Assembly (NCBI RefSeq): GCF_904528075.1
Contig: NZ_LR882035.1
Location: forward strand, 2,728,001 to 2,792,000
Direction: 5' to 3'
DNA length: 64,000 nt
DNA from: Agreia sp. COWG
GTDB taxonomy: Bacteria; Actinomycetota; Actinomycetes; Actinomycetales; Microbacteriaceae
The notes below the pieces were generated by a model. That model ran no database searches, had not been told where the DNA came from, and worked only from the letters and a program-made list of their open reading frames with translations. The position numbers and the translations under genes were made by a program. Below are positions 52,569 to 60,870 of the stretch, one piece after another (position 1 is the first letter of the stretch; each line of letters begins with the position of its first letter).

Positions 52569-54142
52569 CCGCGCTGATGAACTCCCTCGTTCCCCTGGTG
52601 GTGCTGTTACCGCTGCTCGGTGCCGCCGGCGCGCTCGTGGCCGGAAAACGGCCGCGGCTGCAGGTCACGTTCTCGATCACCGTGCTCTCGCTCGTGGTGC
52701 TCACCAGCGGTGCGCTGGTTTTTCTGACCGACGCGACGGGCGGCCACGCCGTCGAGGTCGGCGGCTGGTCGGCGCCGTTCGGCATCGTGCTCGTCGTCGA
52801 CAGGCTGTCGGCGCTGATGCTGCTGATCTCGTCGATCGTGCTGCTCTGTGTTCTCATCTTCTCGGTGGGCCAGGGCATGGCCGACGGCGACCGCGAGACC
52901 CCCGTGTCGATCTACCACCCGAGCTACCTCATCTTGGCCGCCGGGGTCTTCAACGCCTTCGTGGCGGGCGACCTCTTCAACCTCTACGTGAGCTTCGAGA
53001 TCCTGCTGGTGGCGAGCTACGTGCTGCTCACCCTCGGCGGCACGCAGGCGCGCATCAAGGCGGGCATCACCTACATCATCGTGAGCCTCGTCTCATCGGT
53101 GCTGTTCCTGTCGTCGATCGCCATGATCTACGGAGCCACCGGCACCGTGAACATCGCCCAGCTGTCGGTGCGCCTCGGGGAGCTGCCCGCAGACATCCAG
53201 CTGGTACTGCAGGTCATGCTGCTCGTGGCGTTCGGAATCAAGGCGGCCGTGTTCCCGCTCTCCTTCTGGCTGCCGGATTCCTACCCCACGGCCCCGGCGC
53301 CGGTCACGGCCGTGTTCGCCGGTCTGCTCACCAAGGTCGGCGTCTATGCGATCATCCGCACCGAGACGGTGCTGTTCCCCGGCAACACGCTCCAACCCGT
53401 GCTGCTCGTGGTCGCTCTGCTCACCCTCGTGATCGGCATCCTGGGTGCGGTCGCGCAGTCCGACATCAAGCGCATGCTGTCGTTCACGCTGGTGAGTCAC
53501 ATCGGCTACATGATCTTCGGCATCGCGATCGGAACGGTCGCCGGAATGGGCGCCACGATCTACTACGTGATCCACCACATCACGGTGCAGACCACGCTGT
53601 TCCTCGCCACCGGCCTCGTCGAGCGACAGGGCGGCACGACGGCGCTGAACAGGCTCGGCGGCCTGCTGAAGGCGTCGCCTGTGATCGCGGTGCTCTTCTT
53701 CGTTCCCGCGCTCAACCTCGGCGGCATTCCCCCGTTCTCCGGCTTCATCGGCAAGCTCGGCCTGTTCGCGGCCGGCGCCGAAGCTCCATCGCCACTGATC
53801 TGGGCGCTCATCGCGGCCGGTGCCGTCACCTCGCTGCTGACTCTGTACGCGCTGATGCGCGCCTGGAGCCTGGCGTTCTGGCGACCCAAGCGCGAGGCGC
53901 ACGAAGAGGAGTCCCCCGCACTCGACCGCATCGAAGACGGCTCCGACGAGTCGGGCGACGTCGAAGAGGCGAAGGCATCACCGCGCATCATGATCGGCGC
54001 GACCGTCGCCATGGTCACGGTCAGCGTGGCCCTCACCGTCTTCGCCGGGCCGCTCTACGCCATGGCGACGCGCGCGGCCGAGAACCTCGAGCATCCGGCC
54101 GATTACATCTCGCTCGTCTTCGGCGAGGGGGGTGTGTCGTGA
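52565..54142 (+). CDS. mrpD: Mrp antiporter subunit D
   Basis: A 525-aa membrane subunit related to complex I NuoM/NuoN, with about 14 helices. The conserved proton-path blocks are YVSFEILLVASYVLLTLGG, FGIKAAVFPLSFWLPDSYPTAPAPVTAVFAGLLTKVGVYAI and LSFTLVSHIGYMIFG. GTG 52565 overlaps the mrpC stop; ATG 52577 is a second in-frame option. The stop overlaps mrpE. Confidence 0.93.
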   Translation: MTALMNSLVPLVVLLPLLGAAGALVAGKRPRLQVTFSITVLSLVVLTSGALVFLTDATGGHAVEVGGWSAPFGIVLVVDRLSALMLLISSIVLLCVLIFSVGQGMADGDRETPVSIYHPSYLILAAGVFNAFVAGDLFNLYVSFEILLVASYVLLTLGGTQARIKAGITYIIVSLVSSVLFLSSIAMIYGATGTVNIAQLSVRLGELPADIQLVLQVMLLVAFGIKAAVFPLSFWLPDSYPTAPAPVTAVFAGLLTKVGVYAIIRTETVLFPGNTLQPVLLVVALLTLVIGILGAVAQSDIKRMLSFTLVSHIGYMIFGIAIGTVAGMGATIYYVIHHITVQTTLFLATGLVERQGGTTALNRLGGLLKASPVIAVLFFVPALNLGGIPPFSGFIGKLGLFAAGAEAPSPLIWALIAAGAVTSLLTLYALMRAWSLAFWRPKREAHEEESPALDRIEDGSDESGDVEEAKASPRIMIGATVAMVTVSVALTVFAGPLYAMATRAAENLEHPADYISLVFGEGGVS

Positions 54143-54822
54143 GCGCCGCCCCCGTCGTGAAGGGCTCCATCTGGCGCCAGCTTCCGCTGCTCATCTGGCT
54201 GGTGGTGCTCTGGCTGCTGCTGTGGGACCAGGTCTCGGTGCTGAGCGTCGTGACCGGCATCGTGCTCGCGCTGCTGGTGACTCGCGTGTTCTACCTGCCT
54301 CCGGTCGAGCTGCCCGACCGGGTGGGCCCGCTCGGCCTCGTCGTCTTCATCGCCCGATTCGTCTACGACCTGGTGCGGGCCTCTTTTGAGGTGGCGTTCA
54401 TCGCCGTCGACCCGAGACGGGTGCCGACGAGTTCGATCGTGGCCGTGCAGCTCTCCACGAAATCCGACCTGAGCCTCACCCTCACCGCTCTCGCCATCTC
54501 GCTGGTGCCCGGCTCGCTGGTGGTCGAGGCCGACCGGCAAGACGACATCCTGTACCTGCACGTGCTCGGCACCGAGACGCCGGATGACGTGGAGCGTGCT
54601 CGAGCCGACGTGATTCGCGTCGAGGAGCGCATCGTGCGGGCCATCGGCTCCCGCGACGACGTTCGCCGGGTCAATGCCTCCCGGGCGGCGCGCTCGCTGC
54701 CGCCGATCGTGTCGGGGCGCCGGCAGCAGGCATGGGAGGCACGCCACCCGGAGGTTCCGCTCGAGGAGTACACCCCTTCGGGCGCCTATCCGGATTCGAC
54801 CGACGGGAGCACCCAGTCATGA
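54139..54822 (+). CDS. mrpE: Mrp antiporter subunit E
   Basis: A 227-aa subunit. Two N-terminal helices (LPLLIWLVVLWLLLWDQVSVLSVVTGIVLALLVTRVFYL) precede a soluble domain with TALAISLVPGSLVVEADRQDDILYLHVLG, the MrpE hallmark. The C-terminal 60 residues are an extra hydrophilic tail. The start is GTG 54139 inside GTGTCGTGA at the mrpD stop. Confidence 0.92.
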   Translation: MSAAPVVKGSIWRQLPLLIWLVVLWLLLWDQVSVLSVVTGIVLALLVTRVFYLPPVELPDRVGPLGLVVFIARFVYDLVRASFEVAFIAVDPRRVPTSSIVAVQLSTKSDLSLTLTALAISLVPGSLVVEADRQDDILYLHVLGTETPDDVERARADVIRVEERIVRAIGSRDDVRRVNASRAARSLPPIVSGRRQQAWEARHPEVPLEEYTPSGAYPDSTDGSTQS

Positions 54823-55151
54823 GCATCGTCGTCTACGTCGCCGGGGCGCTGTTCGCGGCGGCCACACTCTTCGCCGTCGTGCGCATCTGGCGCGGCCCGT
54901 CGATCCTCGACCGAATGGTCGCCGCCGACATGCTGCTGTCGACCCTGATCTGCATCCTCGGTGCCGAGATGGTCTACAACCATCACACCCGAACCCTTCC
55001 CGTGGCCCTCGTTCTCGCCATGTTCGCGTTCGTCGGCTCGGTGAGCGTCGCCCGCTTCGCCACGAAGCAGAAGGGTGAGGCGGCCGACGACAGCCGCGGC
55101 ACCTCCCCCTTGGATCCGTCGCTCGGCGAGCTCTCGGGAGGCGAGAAGTGA
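54819..55151 (+). CDS. mrpF: Mrp antiporter subunit F
   Basis: A 110-aa subunit with three helices and the conserved RIWRGPSILDRMVAADMLLS stretch characteristic of MrpF. ATG 54819 overlaps mrpE by 4 bp; the stop overlaps mrpG by 4 bp. The C-terminal 25 residues are hydrophilic. Confidence 0.93.
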   Translation: MSIVVYVAGALFAAATLFAVVRIWRGPSILDRMVAADMLLSTLICILGAEMVYNHHTRTLPVALVLAMFAFVGSVSVARFATKQKGEAADDSRGTSPLDPSLGELSGGEK

Positions 55152-55537
55152 CCGAAGACAACTGGTACGAGATCGGCTCGTCGGTGTGCCTGGTCATCGG
55201 CGCCGTGCTGAGCCTCGCCGCGGGTATCGGGCTGCTGCGCTTTCCCGACGCCCTGTCTCGCATGCACGCTGCGACCAAGCCGCAGATCGCGGGGCTGGCG
55301 TTCATCCTGTTGGCGGTCGGTCTCGAGGCACGCAACTGGGCCACGATCTCCACGCTGATCCTGGTCATGCTCTTCCAGATGCTGACCGCGCCGGTGGCGG
55401 CGCACATGATCGGCCGCGCCGCCTACCGCACGAGGCACCTGCGCCGCGAACTGCTGCTCACCGACGAACTCGCCGACGTGGTCGATCGCGCCAGCCAAGA
55501 CCTGACGACCGACCCGGCGAAGCGGCCGGAGCGCTAG
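55148..55537 (+). CDS. mrpG: Mrp antiporter subunit G
   Basis: A 129-aa last subunit with three helices and the family block GIGLLRFPDALSRMHAATKP. GTG 55148 overlaps mrpF. With it, the operon mrpAB-C-D-E-F-G is complete. A strong hairpin 48 bp downstream likely ends the transcript. Confidence 0.93.
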   Translation: MTEDNWYEIGSSVCLVIGAVLSLAAGIGLLRFPDALSRMHAATKPQIAGLAFILLAVGLEARNWATISTLILVMLFQMLTAPVAAHMIGRAAYRTRHLRRELLLTDELADVVDRASQDLTTDPAKRPER

Positions 55538-55584
55538 GGCCGTGCCGGCCGGTCCGTGAGCCGGGCGAGGGCGAACGCGTATGC

Positions 55585-55645
55585 AATTCAGGAGGAGAGC
55601 GTCGCCGACGCCACAGTGGCCGCGGTGACGCTCTCCTCCTGAATT
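55585..55645. terminator. Long hairpin between mrpG and dcd
   Basis: Arms of 19 bp (55585-55603 and 55627-55645) are perfect complements, beginning AATTCAGGAGGAGAGC, with a 23-base GC-rich loop. It lies between the converging mrp operon and dcd. There is no T-run. The stem encloses AGGAGGAGA, an ideal Shine-Dalgarno sequence, with no start codon nearby. Confidence 0.75.
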
Positions 55646-55712
55646 AGCGACGCACGGCAACCCGCCGGAGACCGTTGCGCGCCCATCGCGCGCGGAGACT
55701 TGCTGGTCTTGG

Positions 55713-56303
55713 CTACGCCTCGGAGACGTCGGTGCGGTGGAAGTTCAGGTGCGAGCGCGACGCCGTCGGCCCGCGCTGGCCTTGGTAGCGGGAGCCGTAC
55801 TTCTCTGAGCCATAGGGGTTCTCGGCCGGACTCGAGAGCTGGAAGAAGCAGAGCTGGCCGATCTTCATGCCCGGCCAGAGCTTGATCGGCAGGGTCGCGA
55901 CGTTCGACAGCTCGAGCGTGACGTGCCCCGAGAAGCCGGGGTCGATGAATCCGGCCGTGGAGTGCGTGAGCAGCCCGAGCCGGCCGAGCGAACTCTTGCC
56001 CTCGAGCCGGGCGGCGATGTTGTCGGGCAGAGTCACGAGCTCGAAGGTGGAGCCGAGCACGAACTCACCGGGGTGCAGGATGAACGGCTCGCCGGGCTTG
56101 GCCTCGATCAGGCGGGTGAGCTCTGGCTGGTCTTCGGCCGGGTCGATGAAGGGGTACTTGTGGTTGTCGAAGAGCCGAAAGAAGCGGTCGAGCCGCACGT
56201 CGATGCTCGAGGGCTGGATCAGCTCCGGCTGGTAGGGGTCGAGGCCGATGCGGCCCGCGTCGAGAGAGGCCTTGATGTCACGATCGGATAGCAGCACGGC
56301 CAT
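55713..56303 (-). CDS. dcd: dCTP deaminase (probably bifunctional, dUMP-forming)
   Basis: A 196-aa trimeric nucleotide hydrolase. The signature [32 protein letters not shown] holds the catalytic Ser, Arg and Glu, and [15 protein letters not shown] precedes it. Actinobacterial enzymes of this kind (as in Mycobacterium tuberculosis) deaminate dCTP and hydrolyse the dUTP to dUMP. ATG 56303. The C-terminal [15 protein letters not shown] is the flexible triphosphate-covering tail. A tRNA gene starts 75 bp away on the other strand. Confidence 0.95.
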   Translation of the reverse strand: MAVLLSDRDIKASLDAGRIGLDPYQPELIQPSSIDVRLDRFFRLFDNHKYPFIDPAEDQPELTRLIEAKPGEPFILHPGEFVLGSTFELVTLPDNIAARLEGKSSLGRLGLLTHSTAGFIDPGFSGHVTLELSNVATLPIKLWPGMKIGQLCFFQLSSPAENPYGSEKYGSRYQGQRGPTASRSHLNFHRTDVSEA

Positions 56304-56378
56304 AGCCTAGCCAGTGCAGCCTGACCGGATGCGGAACCTCGGCTAGGCTGGTGACGTCGTGGGCCCGAGCCCACGTTC

Positions 56379-56452
56379 GCGGATGTAGTTCAATGGTAGA
56401 ACTTCAGCTTCCCAAGCTGATAGCGCGGGTTCGATTCCCGTCATCCGCTCCA
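56379..56452 (+). tRNA. tRNA-Gly (anticodon CCC)
   Basis: A 74-nt gene with the CCA end encoded. GCGGATG (56379-56385) pairs with CATCCGC (56442-56448). The D arm is GTTCAATGGTAGAAC, the anticodon stem TCAGC/GCTGA holds the loop TTCCCAA with anticodon CCC, and the T arm is GCGGGTTCGATTCCCGT. It reads GGG codons. It is followed directly by a terminator. Confidence 0.97.
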
Positions 56453-56456
56453 CGAG

Positions 56457-56492
56457 AAACGCCCTCCAGAACCACGGTTCGGAGGGCGTTTT
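56457..56492 (+). terminator. Terminator of tRNA-Gly
   Basis: AAACGCCCTCC (56457-56467) pairs with GGAGGGCGTTT (56481-56491), and the loop contains GAACC/GGTTC that can extend the stem. TTTT follows. This is a classic intrinsic terminator just after the tRNA. Confidence 0.93.
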
Positions 56493-56532
56493 CGCGTTTG
56501 CGGCGGCTGTTATTAGCGAGCGCTGCGGATGC

Positions 56533-56811
56533 CTAGCGGCGGGCGGTGCTGCGGCCTCGCACCTGGATCCAGATGATCAGAACGATGATGGCGCCGATGA
56601 TCGATCCCACGATGCCGGCCGGCTGGAAGAAGCCGTCCTGGGCGTCGGCGCCGAAGATGAGGAAGCCCAGGAATCCGCCCACGAACGAGCCGATGATTCC
56701 GAGCAGGATGGTCATTCCGATGGACATGTTCTGCTTGCCCGGAACGATGAGGCGGGCGAGCGCACCGGCGATGATGCCGACGACGATGATGCTGATGATG
56801 AGTCCGAGCAT
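56533..56811 (-). CDS. GlsB/YeaQ/YmgE-family stress membrane protein
   Basis: A 92-aa protein with three hydrophobic segments rich in Gly (IISIIVVGIIAGALARLIVPG, GMTILLGIIGSFVGGFLGFLIFG, GIVGSIIGAIIVLIIWI), the pattern of transglycosylase-associated/GlsB stress proteins of the membrane. The function is unknown beyond a link to envelope and general stress. ATG 56811 follows GAGG; an upstream frame to 56850 is not needed. It is divergent from the response regulator, 126 bp away. Confidence 0.85.
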   Translation of the reverse strand: MLGLIISIIVVGIIAGALARLIVPGKQNMSIGMTILLGIIGSFVGGFLGFLIFGADAQDGFFQPAGIVGSIIGAIIVLIIWIQVRGRSTARR

Positions 56812-56910
56812 GGTGAGAACCTCTTCAGGTGAAGTGCGTGATGAATGCACGGTGTCACCGCCCGATACCGGACGATGTACCCAATCAACCAGCTTCGGGG
56901 GATGCCCAAC

Positions 56911-56926
56911 ACACCCCTAGGGGTGT
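56911..56926. promoter_or_regulatory. Perfect 16-bp palindrome upstream of the response regulator
   Basis: ACACCCCTAGGGGTGT is a perfect palindrome lying 11 bp before the ATG of the LuxR-type regulator, in the gap shared with the divergent glsB-like gene. It looks like a dimer site for a helix-turn-helix protein, possibly the regulator itself. Confidence 0.7.
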
Positions 56927-56937
56927 AACTTCTACCC

Positions 56938-57630
56938 ATGACGCAGACCGCCACGAGTACCGCCGAGAGAACGGCAACGCGGCCCCTCACCGTGGCCCTC
57001 GTCGACGACTACGACGTGGTGCTCGTCGGGTTGGCGCACATGTTCGACTCCTACGCGGATCGCGTGCTGATCGCCGAGATCGACGCCACGACCGAGCTCA
57101 GCGACTCTGTCGACATCGTGATGTACGACTCGTTCGCGCAACCGGAGTCGGACCACGACGAGATCAGCGCACTGGTCGGCAACCCTCGTGCCGGCAAGGT
57201 CGTCATGTACACCTGGAACTTTCACCCAGACCTCGTGGCCGGCGCCCAGCAACAGGGCGTGCACGGCTACCTCTCGAAGACCCTCCCCGCCCGAGAGCTG
57301 GTCGCAGCCCTCGAGCGAATCCACGCTGGGGAGACCGTGGTGAGCGACCCGCCGCGGCGGGCGAGCCCGGCATCCGGCCTCGACTGGCCAGGGCGCAACG
57401 AGGGCATCACCGACCGCGAATCAGAGATTCTGGCCTTGATCACGCAGGGCAAGAGCAACGCAGAGGTCGCGACGCTCACGTATCTCAGCCCGAACACGGT
57501 GAAGAGCTACATCCGCAGCATCTACCGCAAGATCGGTGCCACCAGCCGCACCCAGGCCGTGCTGTGGGGCGTCGCCCACGGCTTCACGCCCGACTACCAC
57601 CGCATCGACCACTGGCGGGGCGGGCCCTAG
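56938..57630 (+). CDS. Orphan LuxR/NarL-type response regulator
   Basis: A 230-aa two-domain regulator. The receiver (16-135) has the acidic pair D23-D24, a phosphoacceptor Asp at 64 (IVMYDSFAQ) and Lys at 114 (GYLSKTLPA). The output helix-turn-helix is at about 155-215 (ITDRESEILALITQGKSNAEVATLTYLSPNTVKSYIRSIYRKIG). The receiver core is slightly degenerate, since the strand before the Asp lacks the usual pattern, so phosphorylation is not certain. No histidine kinase is nearby. ATG 56938. Confidence 0.88.
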   Translation: MTQTATSTAERTATRPLTVALVDDYDVVLVGLAHMFDSYADRVLIAEIDATTELSDSVDIVMYDSFAQPESDHDEISALVGNPRAGKVVMYTWNFHPDLVAGAQQQGVHGYLSKTLPARELVAALERIHAGETVVSDPPRRASPASGLDWPGRNEGITDRESEILALITQGKSNAEVATLTYLSPNTVKSYIRSIYRKIGATSRTQAVLWGVAHGFTPDYHRIDHWRGGP

Positions 57631-57656
57631 CTAACGGGCACCGTTGCGAAGCAGGC

Positions 57657-58385
57657 TCAGCGCGGGCCGTGGTTCTCTGTGGCGCGCACCTGGTCGTCGA
57701 GGTCTGCCGGGTCGAGGTCGGCCGACGCGAACGACGAGTCGAGCGGCAGTCGAAGCGCCAGGTCGCTTCCCTTGCAGATGTCGACGCGGCCGTGCTGCAT
57801 CACGAAGTCGAGCACGTGGCCACCGGCCGTGAACGCGTCGTCGATGAAGTGCACGTGCCCACCCGGAACCCCGATGCCGCGCTCGTATAGCGGCGTGCGG
57901 AATCCCGCCACCGTGCCGTCGACATCGCTGAAGGTGACCACGGCCTCGTTCGCCACGGCCTCGCGCATCGGCGGATACGGCTTCTGCTGCCGCCGCACCG
58001 TTCGCGTGGTGACCGACTCGAAGCGTCCGCGCACCCGCACCGCGAAGAGGTAATTCTGCGACTTCGCGAGCGCCACGATGCGGGCCACCACCTGCTCGCG
58101 GGTGCTGCGCTCTGTCACGTCGAAGCCCAGCGTCTCGTCGAACGGCACGACCACGGCGAACGGCGTCTGGTCGGTGCCGGATGCGCGTTCCGCCGTTCCG
58201 TCGGCCCGCAGCCGGTAGCAGACACCGTCGAGCACGAGCATCTCGCCGTCGAGCGCATTGAACGTTCCGAGACCGAAGTCCCCGTGCTCGAGCAGCTCCG
58301 AGACGGTGAGGTCGCCGTCGTAGACTCCGTCGAGCAGCGCGCTCATGAGACTCACCTGAAAGACGGTCCGCCGCTCGCTGTCCAT
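57657..58385 (-). CDS. budA: Alpha-acetolactate decarboxylase
   Basis: A 242-aa enzyme converting (S)-2-acetolactate to (R)-acetoin, diverting pyruvate-derived acetolactate from branched-chain amino acid synthesis into neutral products. The N-terminal FQVSLMSALLDGVYDGDLTV and the zinc-binding GGHVHFIDDAFTAGGHVLDF, with His-x-His and a third His 11 residues later, are diagnostic. ATG 58385 is used; GTG 58403 in frame would add six residues. No acetolactate synthase is next to it. Divergent from the PPOX gene, 41 bp away. Confidence 0.92.
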   Translation of the reverse strand: MDSERRTVFQVSLMSALLDGVYDGDLTVSELLEHGDFGLGTFNALDGEMLVLDGVCYRLRADGTAERASGTDQTPFAVVVPFDETLGFDVTERSTREQVVARIVALAKSQNYLFAVRVRGRFESVTTRTVRRQQKPYPPMREAVANEAVVTFSDVDGTVAGFRTPLYERGIGVPGGHVHFIDDAFTAGGHVLDFVMQHGRVDICKGSDLALRLPLDSSFASADLDPADLDDQVRATENHGPR

Positions 58386-58426
58386 CCCCTCAGTATCGGT
58401 CACGTTCGCTGTCGTAACCTGCGTAT

Positions 58427-58831
58427 ATGAGCAACCCACCAGCCCTGACCGCCGAGGGCCAGGCATTCGTGACCGAACGCCACCTCGCCATCCTGTCGAC
58501 CATGAAGACGAACGGCCGCATCCACTCCGTTCCCGTGGGCTTCACCTTCGCCGACGGGGTGCTGCGCATCATCACGAACGGCGGCTCGCAGAAGGTGCGC
58601 AACATCGAACGCGCAGGGCACGCCACCGTGAGCCAGGTCGATGGCATCCGCTGGCTGACCCTGTCGGGTCCCGCCCGAATCGAGCGAGAGCCGGATGCGG
58701 TCGCCGACGCCGTGGAGCGCTACGCGGCCCGGTACCGCCAGCCGCGGGTGAGCCCGGAGCGCGTGGTCATCCGGGTGGATGTCGACGACCTGCTCGGCTC
58801 GTCCGGCCTCAGGGCGAGCGTCGACGCCTAG
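58427..58831 (+). CDS. PPOX-class flavin or F420-dependent protein
   Basis: A 134-aa split-barrel protein of the pyridoxamine-5'-phosphate-oxidase-like fold. The blocks HLAILSTMKTNGRIHSVPVGF, LRIITNGGSQKVRNIERAGHATVSQV and SGPARIEREPDAVADAVERYAARY match the actinobacterial TIGR-type F420/FMN-binding PPOX group. It probably reduces or oxidises a small substrate with F420 or FMN; the exact reaction is unknown. ATG 58427. It converges on the glycosidase operon, 13 bp away. Confidence 0.88.
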   Translation: MSNPPALTAEGQAFVTERHLAILSTMKTNGRIHSVPVGFTFADGVLRIITNGGSQKVRNIERAGHATVSQVDGIRWLTLSGPARIEREPDAVADAVERYAARYRQPRVSPERVVIRVDVDDLLGSSGLRASVDA

Positions 58832-58844
58832 CTCCGCTCCTCGA

Positions 58845-60806
58845 TCAGCCCTGCTCCTCGATCAGCAGCGCGTCGTACGCCGGCACACTGCGGACGACGC
58901 CGTCGATAGACACCTCGACCGACTCTGCCGTGTGGTTGAGCACGAAGGTCACTCCCCCGCGGCGCACGATCTCGACGCCCTCGGCCCACACGTCGAAGCC
59001 GCTCGGGATGTCGGCCTCCTCGAGCAGCTGGGCCACGAGTTCGGAGAGGACCGAGTGATCGGGCTGGGTGGCCACGTACCAGCCGGTGCCGTCGGCGCGG
59101 CGGTTGCGGGTGATGGCGGCCTCGCCCCGCGCGAAACCGTCGGCGAAGCGTGAGACGACCTCGGCGGAATCGACCCGCACGAGTTCCTGCCAGAGCGAGG
59201 CCGTGCCGGCTATCACTCCCTCGACCGCCGTCGTCGGCAGCGGTTCGTCCAGGGCGGCGGCGAGCGGTGCGAACTCCTCGACCCGCACGCCGAGCGTCTT
59301 CTGCAACGGGCCGAGATAGCCGCCGAGGTAGACGTGCAGGTTCTCGTCGAGAACGGCCGACTGGTAGCCGACCACCAGCGTGCCGCCATCCTGCACGTAT
59401 CCGTCGAGCAGGGCGAGGTGCTGCTCTGACGCCACCATCAGCGCGGGAGCGACCACGACGGAGTAGCCGGAGACGTCGGCTCCGAGTGGAACGAAGTCGA
59501 TCGTGACGCCGGCCTCATAGAAGGGTCGGTACCAGGCCAGCACGATGTCGACGTAACTGAGCTCGGTGGGAACGGCCTGCTGCTCGAGGGCCCACCAGCT
59601 GTTCCAGTCGAAGATCATCGCCACGCGCGCCTCGACGGGCTCGCCGACGACGTGCCCCAGCGTGGCCAGCTCGGCGCCGAGCGCCGTCACCTCACGGAAG
59701 ATGCGGCTGTCGGGCCCGGCGTGCGGCACGAGGGCCGAGTGGAACTTCTCGGCCCCGGCCTTCGACTGGCGCCACTGAAAATAGAGCACCCCGTCGGCCC
59801 CGCGCGCGACGGCCTGCAGCGACTGCACCCGGTTGAGGCCCGCCGCCTTCGGTGCGTTGCGCGCCCTCCAGTTGACCGCGCTCGTGGCCTGCTCCATGAG
59901 CAGCCAGGGTGTGCCCTTCTTGAGCGAGCGCATGAGGTCGCGCGACGCGGCGAGGCGAACGTGACCGAGGGCATCCGCCGGGTCGGGGTAGCTGTCGTCC
60001 GAGACGAAGTCCACGTGTTCGGCCCAGCTGAAGTAGTCGACGTCGCGAAAGAAGCCCATGAAGTTCGTTGTCACGGGAACGCCGGGCGACTCCCTGGCGA
60101 GGATCTCGCGCTCGGCCCTGTGCAGCGCGAGCAGTGCGTCGGAGCTGAACCGATCGAAGTCGAGCAACTGCGTGGGGTTGGAGAACGTGGGCGCATCGGC
60201 CGGCACGCCGACCTCGTCGAACGAGCCGTAGCCCTGCGACCAGAACGCGGTGCCCCAGGCATCGTTCAGGCTCGCTATCGAGCCGTAGCGCTGCTCGAGC
60301 CACACCCGGAACGCCGCCGCCGACTCGTCGTCGTAGCTGTGTGAGACGTGGCAGCCGTACTCGTTGCCGGTGTGCCAGGCCTCGAGGGCCGGATGCGCGC
60401 CGTAGCGCTTCGCCATCTGCTCGACCAGGCGCATGGCGTGCTCTCGGAACGCCTGAGAACTCGGGCTGTACTGCTGACGCGAGCCGAAGCCGAGGCGCAC
60501 GCCGGCGCTCGTCACGGGCAGCGATTCCGGATGCTCCCTGGCGAGCCACGCGGGCGGCGACGCCGTGCCCGTGGCCAGGATCACCCGGATGCCGCCGGCG
60601 TCGAGGCGCGCCAACACGTCGTCGAGCCATTCGAAGTCGTACTCTCCCGGCCGCGGCTCGAGCCGCGCCCACGAGAAGACCCCCACCGTCGCCGTGGTCA
60701 CTCCGGCGCGCTGCATGAGCGACACGTCCTCGTTCCACACCTCGCGCGGCCACTGCTCGGGGTTGTAGTCGCCGCCGAAGCGAAGGGCGGAGAAGAATGC
60801 GGTCAT
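58845..60806 (-). CDS. GH42 beta-galactosidase
   Basis: A 653-aa GH42 enzyme hydrolysing terminal beta-galactosyl bonds of galactan or galacto-oligosaccharides. The TIM barrel begins FGGDYNPEQWPREVWNEDV; the acid/base Glu is E149 (EAWHTGNEYGCHVSHSY) and the nucleophile Glu is E305 (PWLLMEQATSAVNW). The trimerisation (about 390-590) and C-terminal beta domains follow. ATG 60806 is chosen over the frame extending to 61031, which is not homologous. No signal peptide is seen, so it is cytoplasmic. It is the last gene of the leftward glycosidase operon, 64 bp after the GH35 stop. Confidence 0.93.
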   Translation of the reverse strand: MTAFFSALRFGGDYNPEQWPREVWNEDVSLMQRAGVTTATVGVFSWARLEPRPGEYDFEWLDDVLARLDAGGIRVILATGTASPPAWLAREHPESLPVTSAGVRLGFGSRQQYSPSSQAFREHAMRLVEQMAKRYGAHPALEAWHTGNEYGCHVSHSYDDESAAAFRVWLEQRYGSIASLNDAWGTAFWSQGYGSFDEVGVPADAPTFSNPTQLLDFDRFSSDALLALHRAEREILARESPGVPVTTNFMGFFRDVDYFSWAEHVDFVSDDSYPDPADALGHVRLAASRDLMRSLKKGTPWLLMEQATSAVNWRARNAPKAAGLNRVQSLQAVARGADGVLYFQWRQSKAGAEKFHSALVPHAGPDSRIFREVTALGAELATLGHVVGEPVEARVAMIFDWNSWWALEQQAVPTELSYVDIVLAWYRPFYEAGVTIDFVPLGADVSGYSVVVAPALMVASEQHLALLDGYVQDGGTLVVGYQSAVLDENLHVYLGGYLGPLQKTLGVRVEEFAPLAAALDEPLPTTAVEGVIAGTASLWQELVRVDSAEVVSRFADGFARGEAAITRNRRADGTGWYVATQPDHSVLSELVAQLLEEADIPSGFDVWAEGVEIVRRGGVTFVLNHTAESVEVSIDGVVRSVPAYDALLIEEQG

Positions 60807-60870
60807 GGGCGGGGCCTGGCTTTCGATCTGTAGACGAGCGGGTGCGCCCCGACCGAGGCGCGTGTGGACT

